This document shows positions 27,299 to 36,859 of a stretch of 64,000 nt of DNA, one piece after another. The notes under the pieces are model-generated. The model was not told the DNA's origin. It did not search any database and worked only from the letters and a program-made list of their open reading frames with translations. A program made the translations under genes and the position numbers. This DNA is from AP-15 sp963733945 (GTDB taxonomy: Bacteria > Pseudomonadota > Alphaproteobacteria > ATCC43930 > CGMCC-115725), in NCBI GenBank assembly GCA_963733945.1, contig CAVTFD010000041.1, positions 17,225-81,224 of the forward strand, read 5' to 3'. The first letter of the stretch is position 1. The number at the start of each line of letters is the position of its first letter.

Positions 27299-27602
27299 TC
27301 TCGTCGTGGTCTCCTTGCCCGGCGATTACGGCAAGCCGCGGCCCGCTATGGTTATCCAGTCGGATCTGTTCGCCGAGCATCCCTCGGTCACCGTCCTGCC
27401 GATCACCAGCCATCTGGTCGACGCGCCGCTGCTGCGTATCGGGATCGGCCCTGACAGCGGCGTGGAACGGGAGTCACAGATCCAGATCGACAAGGCGCAA
27501 ACCCCGCGCCGCGAACGGATCGGCGCGGTTATCGGCCGGGTGGACAATGCGACCCTGACCGCCGTCAACCGGGCCCTCGCGGTATTTCTGGGATTGGCGT
27601 GA
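27285..27602 (+). CDS. MazF/PemK-type mRNA interferase toxin
   Basis: A 105-residue endoribonuclease of the PemK/MazF barrel fold. TRGDLVVVSLPGDYGKPRPAMVIQ has the expected RGD-(x)n-G-KPRPA-VIQ signature, then VTVLPITS, IDKAQTPRRERIG and the terminal helix with LTAVNRALAVFLGL. ATG 27285 lies inside the antitoxin frame. The pair forms a type II toxin-antitoxin module inserted between ptsI and the repeat array. Confidence 0.92.
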   Translation: MTRGDLVVVSLPGDYGKPRPAMVIQSDLFAEHPSVTVLPITSHLVDAPLLRIGIGPDSGVERESQIQIDKAQTPRRERIGAVIGRVDNATLTAVNRALAVFLGLA

Positions 27603-28048
27603 CCGGGACGGTCCCTGCGGGCCATGCGACCTAAAATTCGCTGACCAGGGCCGAAACGAAGAAGTGGATACGCGGAACAGATCCGCGCAAGACGGGTTCG
27701 ATTGCTTCGTGGGTCTTTCGTCACCGGGTGAAGCCCGTGCCGGCGGCGGGCCTGGGTCCCGGCCTGCGAGCGTGTGAAGGAATTGGTCTCGAAACGAAAG
27801 CCGGGTGCGGCACGGCCGCCGTGCGTGGCTCGAGACGCGCCTTCGGCGCTCCTCACCATGACGTACGTTATTGATAGCATTGAGAAACCGCCTCATCCCC
27901 GGCCTGCGCCGGGGCAGGCTCTGAGGAAGCCGCAACGCGGCTGTCTCGAAGGACGCACCGTGCCGACCCAGCCATCCTTCAATTCCCTCAACGCTCCTGC
28001 GCCGGGAGGACGACCGGGCAGGCGTTCCGGCGTCGGGGTGGAAGGTGG
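27603..28048. other. Gene-free spacer between the toxin gene and the ptsI stop
   Basis: 446 bp with no gene. 27655-27761 resembles the central part of the tandem unit (GTGGATACGCGGAAC...), and 27762 onward is the right copy of the 246-bp repeat. Confidence 0.7.
27762..28007 (+). repeat. 246-bp direct repeat, right copy
   Basis: Near-identical to 26731-26976, same orientation, 1031 bp apart. It joins directly to the native ptsI 3' end at about 28008. Confidence 0.85.
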
Positions 28049-29850
28049 CTAATGGGGCCAGGCGACGGTGTTGAAGTCGTCGAGCAGGGCGGCGATACGG
28101 CCTGAATCGGACTGGTCCATGATCGCGCGGGCGCGGCGGGTGGCGGCGACCATGTCGAGGCCGCGGATGCGCTGCTTGACGCCGCGGGATGTTGCGCGGC
28201 GCCATCGACAGGTTGCGCAGCCCGAGCCCGAGCAGCAGCGCGGTAAAACGCGGCTCGCCGGCCATCTCGCCGCAGATGCTGATCGGCATGCCGCGGCGCA
28301 ATGCCGCCTCGATCGCGAACTGGATCAGGCGCAGCACGGCGGGGTGCAGCGGGTTGTAGAGATGCGCCACCTGCTCGTCGCTGCGGTCGATCGCCAAGGT
28401 GTATTGAATGAGGTCGTTGGTGCCGATGGCGAAAAAATCGGCCTCGGCGGCGAGCGAGTCGGCGGCCAGCGCCGCGCCCGGCACCTCGATCATCGCACCC
28501 AATGGCGGCAACGGCTTGGGCAGCGCCATGCCGCGCCGCCGCAGCCGGCGGGCGACCTGCTCCATCGCCTCGCGCACGCGGCGGATCTCGCTCGCGGTCG
28601 AGATCATCGGCAACAGGATGCGCAACGGCCCCTCGGCGGCGGCGCGCAGCATCGCCGCGAGTTGCGGGTCCAACAATCGGCGGTCCTGCAACGACAGCCG
28701 GATCGCGCGCAGGCCGAGCGCCGGGTTGTCGGGCTCGTGGATATTGGTCGGCCAATGAGCGCGCGAGCTTTTCGCCGCCGAGATCGAAGGTGCGCACCGT
28801 GACCGGCTTGCCTTCCATGCCGCGGACCAGCGCCGAGAACACGGCGTACTGCTCGTCCTCGTCCGGCAGGTCGTCGCGGTTCATATAGAGAAATTCGGAG
28901 CGGACGAGCCCCAGCCCCATGGCGCCGTTGGCCACCGCCAGATCAAGCTCGACCGGTAATTCGAGATTGGCTTCGAGCTTGATCTCGACCCCGTCGCGGG
29001 TCGCCGCCGGCAACCGGCGCAAGCGCGCCAGATGGCGCCGCTCGACTACCAAGGCATCGCGCCGCGCCTCGTACTCGGCGATCGTTTCCGGCGTCGGGTC
29101 GAGGATCACGGTCCCCACGGCGCCGTCGATCACCACCGTCGCGTCGGAACGCGCATATTCGGTCAATGCCGGAACCGCGAGCACCGCCGGCAGGCCGAGG
29201 GCGCGGGCGACAATCGCGGTGTGGCTCTCGGCGCCGCCGAACTGGGTGGCAAAGCCGGCGACGCGCTGCGGATCCATCAGCGCGGTGTCGGCCGGGGTCA
29301 GCTCGTCGGCGAGGATCACCGCCCCCTCGCACATGGCCGAATAGGGGACATAGGGTTTTTTGATCAGGTTTCGGATCAGCCTGGTGCCGACGACGCGGAT
29401 GTCCTCAATCCGCGCAGCCAAGTAAGGATCGCGCATCGCCGCAAAACTCTTGGCGATTTCGTCGATTTCGATCTCGACGGCGCGCTCGGCGTTGATCCGG
29501 GTGCGGCCGATGCGCTCGCCGACGCCGCGCACCAGGCGCGAGTTGGAGAGCATCGCCAGATGGGCGTCGAGCAGGTAGCCGATCTCCTCGGCGGCGGATT
29601 CGGGAAGGCCGGAGGCTTTGGTCTTGAGCTTGCGGAGCTGGCGCAGCGAAACCGTCACAGCCTCACTGAAGCGGCCGCGCTCGGCATCGATTTCGGTTTC
29701 GGGGATGTGGCTCTCATGGACCTGAAGGTCGCCGCCCTCGCTCAGATAGGCTGGGCCGATGGCGATGCCCGGCGACACGCCGAGCCCAGACAATCGCTGC
29801 TCGGCGGCGGTGGCTTCCGCGGTCAGGTCGGTCGCCTCGTCAATCCTCAT
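28049..29850 (-). pseudogene. ptsI: PTS phosphoenolpyruvate-protein phosphotransferase (EI), two +1 frameshifts
   Basis: Phosphorylates HPr from PEP. N-terminal EI domain from ATG 29850 carries the active-site His in FGGAESHTAIVARALGLPAV, and the PEP-binding barrel has GLVRSEFLYMNRDDLPDEDEQ, FFAIGTNDLIQYTLAIDRSDE and SICGEMAGEP. The frame breaks near 28742 (between LARSLADQ and HEPDNPALGLRAI) and near 28185 (after MAPRNIP, before KQRIRGLDMV); each needs one base removed, after which the protein ends at the TAG at 28049. Homology is otherwise complete. Either an indel-error artefact or recent inactivation; the rest of the operon is intact. Confidence 0.88.
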
Positions 29851-30148
29851 TGAATTTGCATTCGATCAGGTCGGCCAGTGCGCTGACCGCCTCGGCGGCC
29901 TGCGGTCCGCTGGCGGAAAGCTCGACGACCGCGCCCGGCGCCGCCGCCAGCATCATCAGCCCCATGATCGAGCGGCCCGAGACTTCGGTGCCGTTCTTGC
30001 GCACCCGCACATCGGCGTCGAATTGCGCGGCGGTCTTGACGAAACGGGCCGAGGCGCGCGCGTGCAACCCGCGCTGGTTGCAGATCGTCGCGATCCGGCG
30101 AACGGTTGCGGGCGCCACATCGACGCCGCTCGGTTGGCCATCGCTCAT
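29840..30148 (-). CDS. ptsH: HPr family phosphocarrier protein
   Basis: A 102-residue phosphocarrier receiving phosphate from EI. His phosphorylation site in CNQRGLHARASARFVKTAAQF and the regulatory Ser in SGRSIMGLMMLAA, the target of HprK. No sugar permease gene is near, so this is the regulatory (Ntr-like) HPr of alphaproteobacteria. It overlaps ptsI by 11 bp and EIIA by 4 bp. Confidence 0.95.
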   Translation of the reverse strand: MSDGQPSGVDVAPATVRRIATICNQRGLHARASARFVKTAAQFDADVRVRKNGTEVSGRSIMGLMMLAAAPGAVVELSASGPQAAEAVSALADLIECKFNED

Positions 30149-30552
30149 CGCCGGGCGTCGGTCAGCAATTGCGAGGCGACGTTGATGTATTTGCGGCCGG
30201 CCTCCTGGGCGCCGAGCACGGTGCGCTCCAGGCTCTCGCTTTGCCGCAGGCTGGCGAGCTTGATCAGCATCGGCAGATTGACCCCGGCAACGACCTCGAT
30301 CTTGGCGCGGTCCATCACCGAGATCGCCAGGTTCGACGGCGTGCCGCCGAACATGTCGGTCAGCAGCACGGCACCGTCGCCGCTGTCGACCTCGGCGATC
30401 CGGCGCAGGATTTCCTGGCGGCGCTGTTCCATGTCGTCATCGGGACCGATGCAGACGGCGGCGATCTGGGTCTGCGCGCCGACGACGTGCTCGAGCGCAG
30501 CGACAAATTCTGCCGCGAGCCGTCCATGCGTCACCAAAACCATGCCGATCAT
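30145..30552 (-). CDS. PTS EIIA protein, mannose/fructose-type fold
   Basis: A 135-residue EIIA-Man-like domain without EIIB or EIIC partners. The phosphorylatable His lies at residue 9 in MVLVTHGRLAAEF; VLLTDMFGGTPSNLA is the family signature. In alphaproteobacteria this gene lies in the hprK-rapZ-EIIA-HPr cluster and serves signalling rather than sugar transport. The start ATG 30552 is 33 bp from rapZ. Confidence 0.93.
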   Translation of the reverse strand: MIGMVLVTHGRLAAEFVAALEHVVGAQTQIAAVCIGPDDDMEQRRQEILRRIAEVDSGDGAVLLTDMFGGTPSNLAISVMDRAKIEVVAGVNLPMLIKLASLRQSESLERTVLGAQEAGRKYINVASQLLTDARR

Positions 30553-30585
30553 CGAGATACCTCTGCTGAGCCCAGGCGCCGCCGT

Positions 30586-31533
30586 TCAACCCGCGGCGGC
30601 GGAGGCGCCCATCCGGAGCGGCGCATCCGGGCCATGCGACGGAAGGTCGCGATGCGCGACCTCGACGCGCCATCCCGCTTCGCACAGCCGCGCGGCCAGC
30701 CGCTCTGCGACGTAGACCGAGCGATGCCGGCCGCCGGTACAGCCGATTCCAATCGTAAGATAGGTCTTGCCGCCGACTTCGTAACGCGGCAGCAGGGGGC
30801 GCAGCAGGCGCCACAGCCGGTCGAAGAATGGTGCGAAATCGACGTCTCTCTCAATGTGCGCGGCAACCGCCGGGTGGTGTCCGGTCAGCGTCCGGAGATC
30901 GTCAACATAATATGGATTGTCGAGAAAGCGCACATCGAAGATCAGATCGGCATCGCGCGGCACGCCATTATGATAAGCAAACGAGGTAACGAAAACGTGC
31001 ATACCGCGCGCATCGAGAGCGAAATGTCCGGTCAGCACGCGCTTCAAATCGGCGGGGGTCAAGGCCGAGGTATCGATCACCAGATCGGCGCGGTCCCGCA
31101 GGGCAGAAACCACTTGGCGCTCACGGCGGATGCCCTCCATGATCGAGCGGTCTCCGGCCAGGGGATGAGGCCGTCGCGTGTCGGTATAGCGCCGCTCGAG
31201 CCGTTCGTCATCACAGTCGATAAACAGCACGCCCAAAGTCCGCCCGGTGCGGCCGATGATTTCGCCCAGGGTCTCCAGCATGGTCTCGGCGGCAAAGCCG
31301 CGGGTGCGCGTATCGGCGCCGACCGCAATCGCCGGGCCGTCGGCAGCGCTACTCTCGATCAGCTCCGGGACCAGCGAGGCCGGCAGATTATCGAAGGTTT
31401 CGTAGCCCAGATCTTCGAGGGTCTTGAGCGCGGTCGACCGCCCTGCCCCTGACATTCCCGTCACCAGCAGGACGCGAGCCGGCACCGTGCTTTTGGCCGC
31501 CCCGGAACCCCTTCGACCACCCTTGGTCCTCAT
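30586..31533 (-). CDS. rapZ: RNase adapter RapZ (nucleotide-binding YvcJ family)
   Basis: A 315-residue P-loop protein. Walker A LLVTGMSGAGRSTALKTLEDLGYE (in two parts conserved), LFIDCDDERLERRYTDTRRPHPLA, and C-terminal GIGCTGGRHRSVYVAERLA are diagnostic. In E. coli RapZ controls GlmS via small RNAs; in alphaproteobacteria the role is less defined. It overlaps hprK by 4 bp. A basic N-terminal extension (MRTKGGRRGSGAAKS) precedes the domain. Confidence 0.95.
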   Translation of the reverse strand: MRTKGGRRGSGAAKSTVPARVLLVTGMSGAGRSTALKTLEDLGYETFDNLPASLVPELIESSAADGPAIAVGADTRTRGFAAETMLETLGEIIGRTGRTLGVLFIDCDDERLERRYTDTRRPHPLAGDRSIMEGIRRERQVVSALRDRADLVIDTSALTPADLKRVLTGHFALDARGMHVFVTSFAYHNGVPRDADLIFDVRFLDNPYYVDDLRTLTGHHPAVAAHIERDVDFAPFFDRLWRLLRPLLPRYEVGGKTYLTIGIGCTGGRHRSVYVAERLAARLCEAGWRVEVAHRDLPSHGPDAPLRMGASAAAG

Positions 31534-31982
31534 CGCCCGATTATAGCGGGAAACGGTCCTGCCGCCAACGCGCGCAGGATTAGGCGCAGCTTTGCCGCTG
31601 CGGTGACCTCGAACGCCGCCAATGCGACCAGTGGCACGGCAACGCCCAGCACCGTCTCGTACCGCGGTTCCGGCAGCCGTTCGATCTCGTCCGAAGGGAG
31701 GAGGTCGACGATCAACGCCAGCGGCGCCGCGGCCACCGCGTCGACCCGCACGATGCCGACCCCACGGACTTCGATCATTCCTGCGATTGTCTCTGGAGCG
31801 CGTACCATAACCTGCGCGCCGCTGCGCTGGAGCAGCGCTTGGTCATCGGCGACGAGATCGGCGCCGCCATCAATCAGGCGCAGGCCCAAATCCGATTTTC
31901 CGGCGCCGGACGGGCCGCGCAGCAAGACCGCCTCGCCGTCGATCGCAACCGCTGTTCCGTGAACCAGCAGCGCGTCGGTCAT
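31530..31982 (-). CDS. hprK: HPr kinase/phosphorylase, short alphaproteobacterial form
   Basis: Phosphorylates the regulatory Ser of HPr. At 150 residues it has only the catalytic C-terminal domain: VHGTAVAIDGEAVLLRGPSGAGKS with the Walker A, DLVADDQ, and MIEVRGVGIV capsule. The N-terminal domain of Firmicutes HprK is absent, which is usual in alphaproteobacteria. Overlaps chvG and rapZ by 4 bp each, so the operon is tightly coupled. Confidence 0.94.
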   Translation of the reverse strand: MTDALLVHGTAVAIDGEAVLLRGPSGAGKSDLGLRLIDGGADLVADDQALLQRSGAQVMVRAPETIAGMIEVRGVGIVRVDAVAAAPLALIVDLLPSDEIERLPEPRYETVLGVAVPLVALAAFEVTAAAKLRLILRALAAGPFPAIIGR

Positions 31983-33727
31983 GATTGCGCCGGCAGGCGG
32001 ATGGAAAAGCTGGCGCCGATGACACCGCCGGCCCCATCCTTGCGGTTCTCGGCCCAGATCATGCCGCGATGGGCTTCGACGATTTGCTTGGAGATCGCCA
32101 GACCGAGTCCGGAATGCGTGCCAAATTTCTCGCCCACGGGACGCTCGGTGTAGAAGCGGTCGAAAATCGCGGTGAGCTTGTCGTCCGGAACGCCCGGGCC
32201 CTCATCCTCGACAGTGATCAGGACCGCCCGCCCGTCGAGCCGCGCGGTCAGGCGGATCCGCCGCCGCGGCGGGCTGAACGACACTGCGTTTGCAATCACG
32301 TTGCGGAACACCTGCGACAGACGCGTCTCGATCCCCGGCACGACCAGCGGGCGGGCACGTTCGGGAAGATCGAGAACGAGGCGCGGCCCGTCTTCCGCGT
32401 GCGTAGCGTCGTGCACGTCGACGAGCGCGCGCAGCATCGCCGCAATGTCGACCGGCGCCAGTTCGAGCCGGCTCAGTTCGGCATCGAGGCGCGAGGCGTC
32501 GGAAATGTCGGTGATCAGCCGGTCGAGCCGCTCGACATCGTCGAGGATAATGGCCATCAGCCGCCGCTGGTTTGTCGGATCCTCGATCCGGACGGCGGTC
32601 TCGACCGCACTCTTGAGCGAGCTCAACGGATTTTTGATCTCATGCGCGACATCGGCGGCGAACCGCTCGATGGCGCTCATCCGCTGCCATAGGGCGTCGG
32701 TCATTTCGCGCAATGAGCCGGAAAGATCGCCGATTTCGTCGCCCCGCCGGGTGAAATCCGGGATCTCGACCCGGGCGCGGCGGCCGCGCGCGCGCTCGGC
32801 CGCAGCGGCCAGTCGGCGTATCGGACGGACGATCGTACCGGCGAGATAGAACGACATCAGCACCGTGACGAGGAGCGCCACCCCGAAGATGCGCAACAGC
32901 TCGAGCCGCACAGTGCGCAGCTCCTCCTCGATTTCGCTGCTGCCGGTCGACAGCATCAGCGCGCCCAGCACCTGCTTGTAACGCTGGACCGGGATCGCGA
33001 CGCTGAAGACCAAGCCACCGGTCGCCGGATCGCTGCGGATCGCGTCCCCAGTCTCGCCCCGCAACGCAGCAGCGACCTCGGCGTAATTCGAAGCCCGCGG
33101 CGAAGCGCTTTCGCGATAGACGGGGAAGCGTTTTCGGCGCGGCAGCTTGCCGACGACCCAGTCGTAGGCATTCTCGGCAAAGTCGAGGATCGGCCCTTCG
33201 CTATCGAGAGGCGGCAATTCGAGCACCTGGACTGCCCCGCCCGGCCCGCGCAAGACGCGACTGTCGGCGATGATATCGCCCTTGATGTCGAACAGCCGCG
33301 CCCGCGTCTTGGTCGGCGCGACCAGGCGGCGCATCATCTGGCGGGCGAGATCCGGGAGCAGAACTTCACCCTCGTCGGCAGAATCGAGGACGGCGCCCTC
33401 GCCGAGCGCCGCGCCGAAAATTTCGCCCTGCATCTTCAGCAATTCGATCTGCTGGCCCATCAGGCTCGTCTGATATTTGCCGAGGTAGAGGAACCCGCCG
33501 GCGAGCAGCGCCAGCGCCAGCACATTGACCGCGAGGATTCGCCGGGTAAGCGGCGAGATCGGCCAGCGCCAGCCACGGCGTCGCGATCGCTGGGCAGCAG
33601 GCCGGCCGCGGTCTGGCGAGGAGGCGGACCGTGGGACCGGGTCGGCAGCGACCTCGTCATCGGCAACCGTCGTCAACGGCGGCGCCGAGGCCGGTTCAGC
33701 GGTCGCGGTATCGATACCCAACGCCAT
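31979..33727 (-). CDS. chvG: Sensor histidine kinase, ChvG/ExoS type
   Basis: Inner-membrane kinase of the envelope/acid-stress system pairing with ChvI. About 582 residues from ATG 33727: cytoplasmic basic/proline-rich N-terminus, TM1 (ILAVNVLALALLAGGFLYLG), periplasmic sensor of ~220 residues, TM2 (IFGVALLVTVLMSFYLAG), HAMP, H-box FAADVAHEIKNPLSSLKS, N-box NVIANAVSFSP and G-boxes DEGPGVPDD and GLGLAISKQ. An in-frame start further upstream lies deep inside chvI and is less likely. The start codon overlaps the end of chvI by about 30 bp. Confidence 0.93.
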   Translation of the reverse strand: MALGIDTATAEPASAPPLTTVADDEVAADPVPRSASSPDRGRPAAQRSRRRGWRWPISPLTRRILAVNVLALALLAGGFLYLGKYQTSLMGQQIELLKMQGEIFGAALGEGAVLDSADEGEVLLPDLARQMMRRLVAPTKTRARLFDIKGDIIADSRVLRGPGGAVQVLELPPLDSEGPILDFAENAYDWVVGKLPRRKRFPVYRESASPRASNYAEVAAALRGETGDAIRSDPATGGLVFSVAIPVQRYKQVLGALMLSTGSSEIEEELRTVRLELLRIFGVALLVTVLMSFYLAGTIVRPIRRLAAAAERARGRRARVEIPDFTRRGDEIGDLSGSLREMTDALWQRMSAIERFAADVAHEIKNPLSSLKSAVETAVRIEDPTNQRRLMAIILDDVERLDRLITDISDASRLDAELSRLELAPVDIAAMLRALVDVHDATHAEDGPRLVLDLPERARPLVVPGIETRLSQVFRNVIANAVSFSPPRRRIRLTARLDGRAVLITVEDEGPGVPDDKLTAIFDRFYTERPVGEKFGTHSGLGLAISKQIVEAHRGMIWAENRKDGAGGVIGASFSIRLPAQS

Positions 33728-34409
33728 AGAGGGTTTCGATCTGGGCGAAATCGCTGTCGACCGCCTTGAACTTCTTGCGCAGCCGTTTGATGTGGCTGTC
33801 GATCGTGCGGTCATCGACATAAATGTGCTCGCCATAGGCCGCGTCCATCAGCTGGTCACGGTTCTTGACGTGCCCCGGGCGGTGCGCCAGCGATTTGAGG
33901 ATCAGAAACTCAGTCACGGTCAGTTCGACCGGCTCGGAGCCCCAGGTGCACAAATGCCGCGCCGGATCGAGAATTAGCTGCCCCCGTACCACTACCGGCT
34001 CGCCATGCGCATCCCCACGCTCGCGCGCCAGCTCGCCGCGGCGGATCAGCGCACGGATCCTCTCGACCAAGAGGCGCTGGGAGAACGGTTTTCTGATGTA
34101 GTCGTCGGCCCCCATGCGCAGGCCCAGCAATTCGTCCACCTCATCGTCCTTCGAGGTCAGGAAGATCACCGGGATGTGACTTAGTCGGCGCAGGTGCTCG
34201 AGCAGCTCCATTCCGTCCATGCGCGGCATCTTGATGTCGAGCACAGCGAGATCGACCGGCTGGGCGGTCATGCCCTTCAGCGCCTCAGCCCCGTCGCTGT
34301 AGCAGCGCACCAAAAAGCCCTCGGCCTCGAGCGCAATCGATACCGAGGTCAGGATGTTGCGGTCGTCATCGACAAGAGCAATAGTGTTCGCCACTTGGTG
34401 CACCCCCAT
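33696..34409 (-). CDS. chvI: OmpR-family response regulator, ChvI type
   Basis: A 237-residue regulator. Receiver domain with acidic pocket ALVDDDRN, phospho-Asp58 in LAVLDIKMPRMDG, Thr/Ser in IFLTSKDD and Lys in DDYIRKPFS. The C-terminal winged helix has ELTVTEFLILKSLAHRPGHV and DDRTIDSHIKRLRKKF. First gene of a chvI-chvG-hprK-rapZ-EIIA-ptsH-ptsI operon. Another start a few codons in (near VANTIALV) cannot be excluded. Confidence 0.95.
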   Translation of the reverse strand: MGVHQVANTIALVDDDRNILTSVSIALEAEGFLVRCYSDGAEALKGMTAQPVDLAVLDIKMPRMDGMELLEHLRRLSHIPVIFLTSKDDEVDELLGLRMGADDYIRKPFSQRLLVERIRALIRRGELARERGDAHGEPVVVRGQLILDPARHLCTWGSEPVELTVTEFLILKSLAHRPGHVKNRDQLMDAAYGEHIYVDDRTIDSHIKRLRKKFKAVDSDFAQIETLYGVGYRYRDR

Positions 34410-34584
34410 TAATCTTGCAGCAAGACGGAACGGCCGTAGTGCGGATGCTGTCGCGTTTAAATATGGCCATTTCCCGGCAAAGACAAACCCGGGCGCGCGG
34501 TTTTGTTACACGGCTTTGGCGGTGGCCCATCCGCGGTTGGTCGCCGCGCTTTACCCGCCGCCGCCGTATTTGTTCACCTGCTGC

Positions 34585-35303
34585 ATGAGCGAAACCGGCC
34601 CGAGCCGGGATCCCGCGGGGTTCGCCCGGCGACTGTTGCGCAGCCGCGACCGGGCGGCGCTTGCCACCAGTCTGCGCGGCGCGCCTTATGCCTCGCTTGT
34701 GCTCGTCGCCGCCGATCTCGACGCAACCCCGCTATTGCTGCTCTCCGACCTCGCCCAGCACAGCCGTAACATCGCCTTTGAGCCGCGGGTTTCTTTGCTT
34801 TTCGATGCGACCGAGGGCCACCCTGATTCGCTCGCCGGACCGCGTTTGACCGTGCTCGGATGGGCCAAGGCGGCGGATGAAGGGCGTCTGCTCGCGCGCT
34901 TTACCGCGCGCCACCCATCGGCCTCGCTGTACGCCGGTTTCGCTGATTTCCGCCTCTACCGAGTTGAGGTCGAGCGCGCGTCATCTGGTCGCCGGGTTCG
35001 GCCGGATCGAGTGGATCGAGGCCAGCGAATTGCTGTTCGCCCCCGACACGCGCGCTCTCGCGGCGATTGAGCCGGCGATCCTCACGCAAATCAACGAGGT
35101 CGATGCCGACCGCGATCGCATCTTATGCACAGCGAGTGCTCGGCCGCGCCGGCAGTGGCTGGCGGATGACCGGCATCGATCCCGAGGGCGTCGACCTGCG
35201 CTGCGCCGGCGACACCGCCCGGCTCGATTTTCCCAGCCCGGCGCTCACCCCTGAGGCGGCGCGAGCTGCCCTCGCCCGGCTCGTCGCAGAGGAGCGCCGG
35301 TAG
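34585..35303 (+). pseudogene. HugZ-like pyridoxamine-5'-phosphate-oxidase-fold protein, two +1 frameshifts
   Basis: Starts at ATG 34585 (MSETGPSRDPAGFARRLLRS). FMN-binding split-barrel domain AALATSLRGAPYASLVLVAADLDATPLLLLSDLAQHSRN, SLLFD, GPRLTVLGWA, then the C-terminal DUF2470-like part (ILTQINEVDADRDRI ... MTGIDPEGVDLRCAGDTARLDFPSP). Continuous homology needs one base removed near 34981 and one near 35124. Family members bind heme or flavin. In many alphaproteobacteria this gene lies beside chvI and pckA, so the order here is ordinary apart from the cassette that follows. Confidence 0.82.
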
Positions 35304-35341
35304 CGCTTGATTTAAGTGCTGGCAAAATTAGGCATCCAGTA

Positions 35342-35370
35342 TTGACTCTGTTCGCATTGTGTTCTACGTT
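35342..35370 (+). promoter_or_regulatory. Candidate sigma-70 promoter of the restriction-modification cassette
   Basis: TTGACT (35342) and TACGTT (35365) with a 17-nt spacer, in an AT-rich stretch unlike the surrounding chromosome and 35 nt before the first possible start of the methyltransferase gene. By-eye assignment. Confidence 0.5.
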
Positions 35371-35677
35371 TGTGTTTTGCAACCTTAAAGCGTAGGGAAC
35401 GGCCTTGATACCTGTAACGCCTACCTCGTCGTATCAGGCAGGCGGCCCGAGAGCGCTTGGCCCGACGGTCGATTCGGATTTTCTCGGACGGCGTGGCTGC
35501 GAAATGGCAATCGAGCGCGGCAGACGCGTTCTGTCCGCCCTGGAGAAACGGCAGAACCAAAGCGGCGAAGACAAGCACTCTCCTATCCCAGACGCAGAAC
35601 AGACGCCCTCGCTAGACCCTCCAGATTTGTTCGCGCAGATTGCTCACGGAAACAGGTCCCGCTCGGGGGAAAGCCCT

Positions 35678-36844
35678 ATGCCGACGTTCTATGAGTTCTT
35701 CGCCGGCGGCGGTATGGCGAATGCGGGCCTCGGAGAGGGCTGGCACTGTACGTTCGCAAACGATTTCGATGAAATGAAAGCAGCAACCTACCGAGAGAAC
35801 TGGGGTGGGAATCATCTTGTCTGTGGCGACGTAGCGAGAGTGAAGGTAGAGGATCTGCCAGGCACCGCCGATCTAGCGTGGGCATCCTTTCCGTGCCAGG
35901 ACCTTTCACTCGCCGGCGATTATCGCGGCCTCGGACGCGCCGATTCGGCGGCCATGACGCGATCCGGGACATTCTGGCCCTTTTGGAAGCTCATGCGAGA
36001 ACTGGTCCAAGAGGGACGTGCGCCGCGGCTCATTGTTCTTGAAAACGTTTATGGGACATTGACCTCTCACGGAGGCAAGGACTTCGCCGCGATATCTTCG
36101 GCTGTGTCGGGTTCGGAATACCGGTTCGGCGCAATCGTAATCAACGCCCGTCTATTTGTCCCGCAATCGCGGGCCCGCGTGTTCATCATCGCCGTGCGCC
36201 ACGGTGAAGGCATCCCTGCGGAATTGTTGGCCGACGGGCCGCACCCCCTTTGGCACCCAGCGGCGCTTAGGGCAGCTCATTCCGGTTTGACCGTTGAGGC
36301 GCGCAAGAAGTGGGTGTGGTGGAACATCCGAACTCCGCTTATCAGTGATACCGTTTTTGCTGATCTGATTGAAGAGACTCCAACCGGTGTGGATTGGCAC
36401 TCCCCGCCAGAGACAGAGTATATCCTCGACATGATGTCGCCGGTGAACAGGGCGAAGGTTGCAGCGGCGATCAAGACCAACCGAAAGATCGTCGGGAGCG
36501 TCTACAGACGCACCAGACCGGACAGAAAGGGCGTGAAGCGCCAGCGTGCCGAGGTGCGGTTCGATGATATCGCCGGATGCTTGAGAACACCAGCGGGCGG
36601 ATCCAGCCGCCAGACCATCCTTGTCATAGAGGGCGACAAGGTTCGGTCACGGCTCCTGTCTCCACGCGAGGCGGCGCGGCTTATGGGGCTTCACGATAGC
36701 TATAAGTTGCCGAAGCGTTACAACGACGCCTATCACATAGCAGGGGATGGTGTTTGTGTACCGGTCGTTCGGCATCTCGCGAACTCCATGTTTGATCCGA
36801 TCATCGAAGCAAATAAGATGGACACCACTTCGATCGCGGCGTAG
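35678..36844 (+). CDS. DNA (cytosine-5) methyltransferase
   Basis: Transfers methyl from SAM to cytosine C5, protecting DNA or forming part of a modification system. Motif I TFYEFFAGGGMANAGL at the N-terminus, motif IV ASFPCQDLSLAGDYRGLG with the catalytic Cys, motif VI LIVLENVYG, motif VIII QSRARVFIIAV and motif X-like HLANSMFDPII. From ATG 35678 (GGGGGA upstream) it has 388 residues. The frame stays open to a TTG at 35405, also with a Shine-Dalgarno-like AGGGAA just after the candidate promoter, which would add about 91 hydrophilic residues. Lower GC than its neighbours suggests transfer. Confidence 0.93.
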   Translation: MPTFYEFFAGGGMANAGLGEGWHCTFANDFDEMKAATYRENWGGNHLVCGDVARVKVEDLPGTADLAWASFPCQDLSLAGDYRGLGRADSAAMTRSGTFWPFWKLMRELVQEGRAPRLIVLENVYGTLTSHGGKDFAAISSAVSGSEYRFGAIVINARLFVPQSRARVFIIAVRHGEGIPAELLADGPHPLWHPAALRAAHSGLTVEARKKWVWWNIRTPLISDTVFADLIEETPTGVDWHSPPETEYILDMMSPVNRAKVAAAIKTNRKIVGSVYRRTRPDRKGVKRQRAEVRFDDIAGCLRTPAGGSSRQTILVIEGDKVRSRLLSPREAARLMGLHDSYKLPKRYNDAYHIAGDGVCVPVVRHLANSMFDPIIEANKMDTTSIAA

Positions 36845-36859
36845 GGCGGGACAGACCCA

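Noticed and set aside
27474..28691. A single 405-codon minus-strand frame joining the ptsI barrel to repeat sequence
   Set aside because: Its C-terminal third is a frameshifted reading of the ptsI end and repeat DNA; the natural end of EI is at 28049 in another frame.
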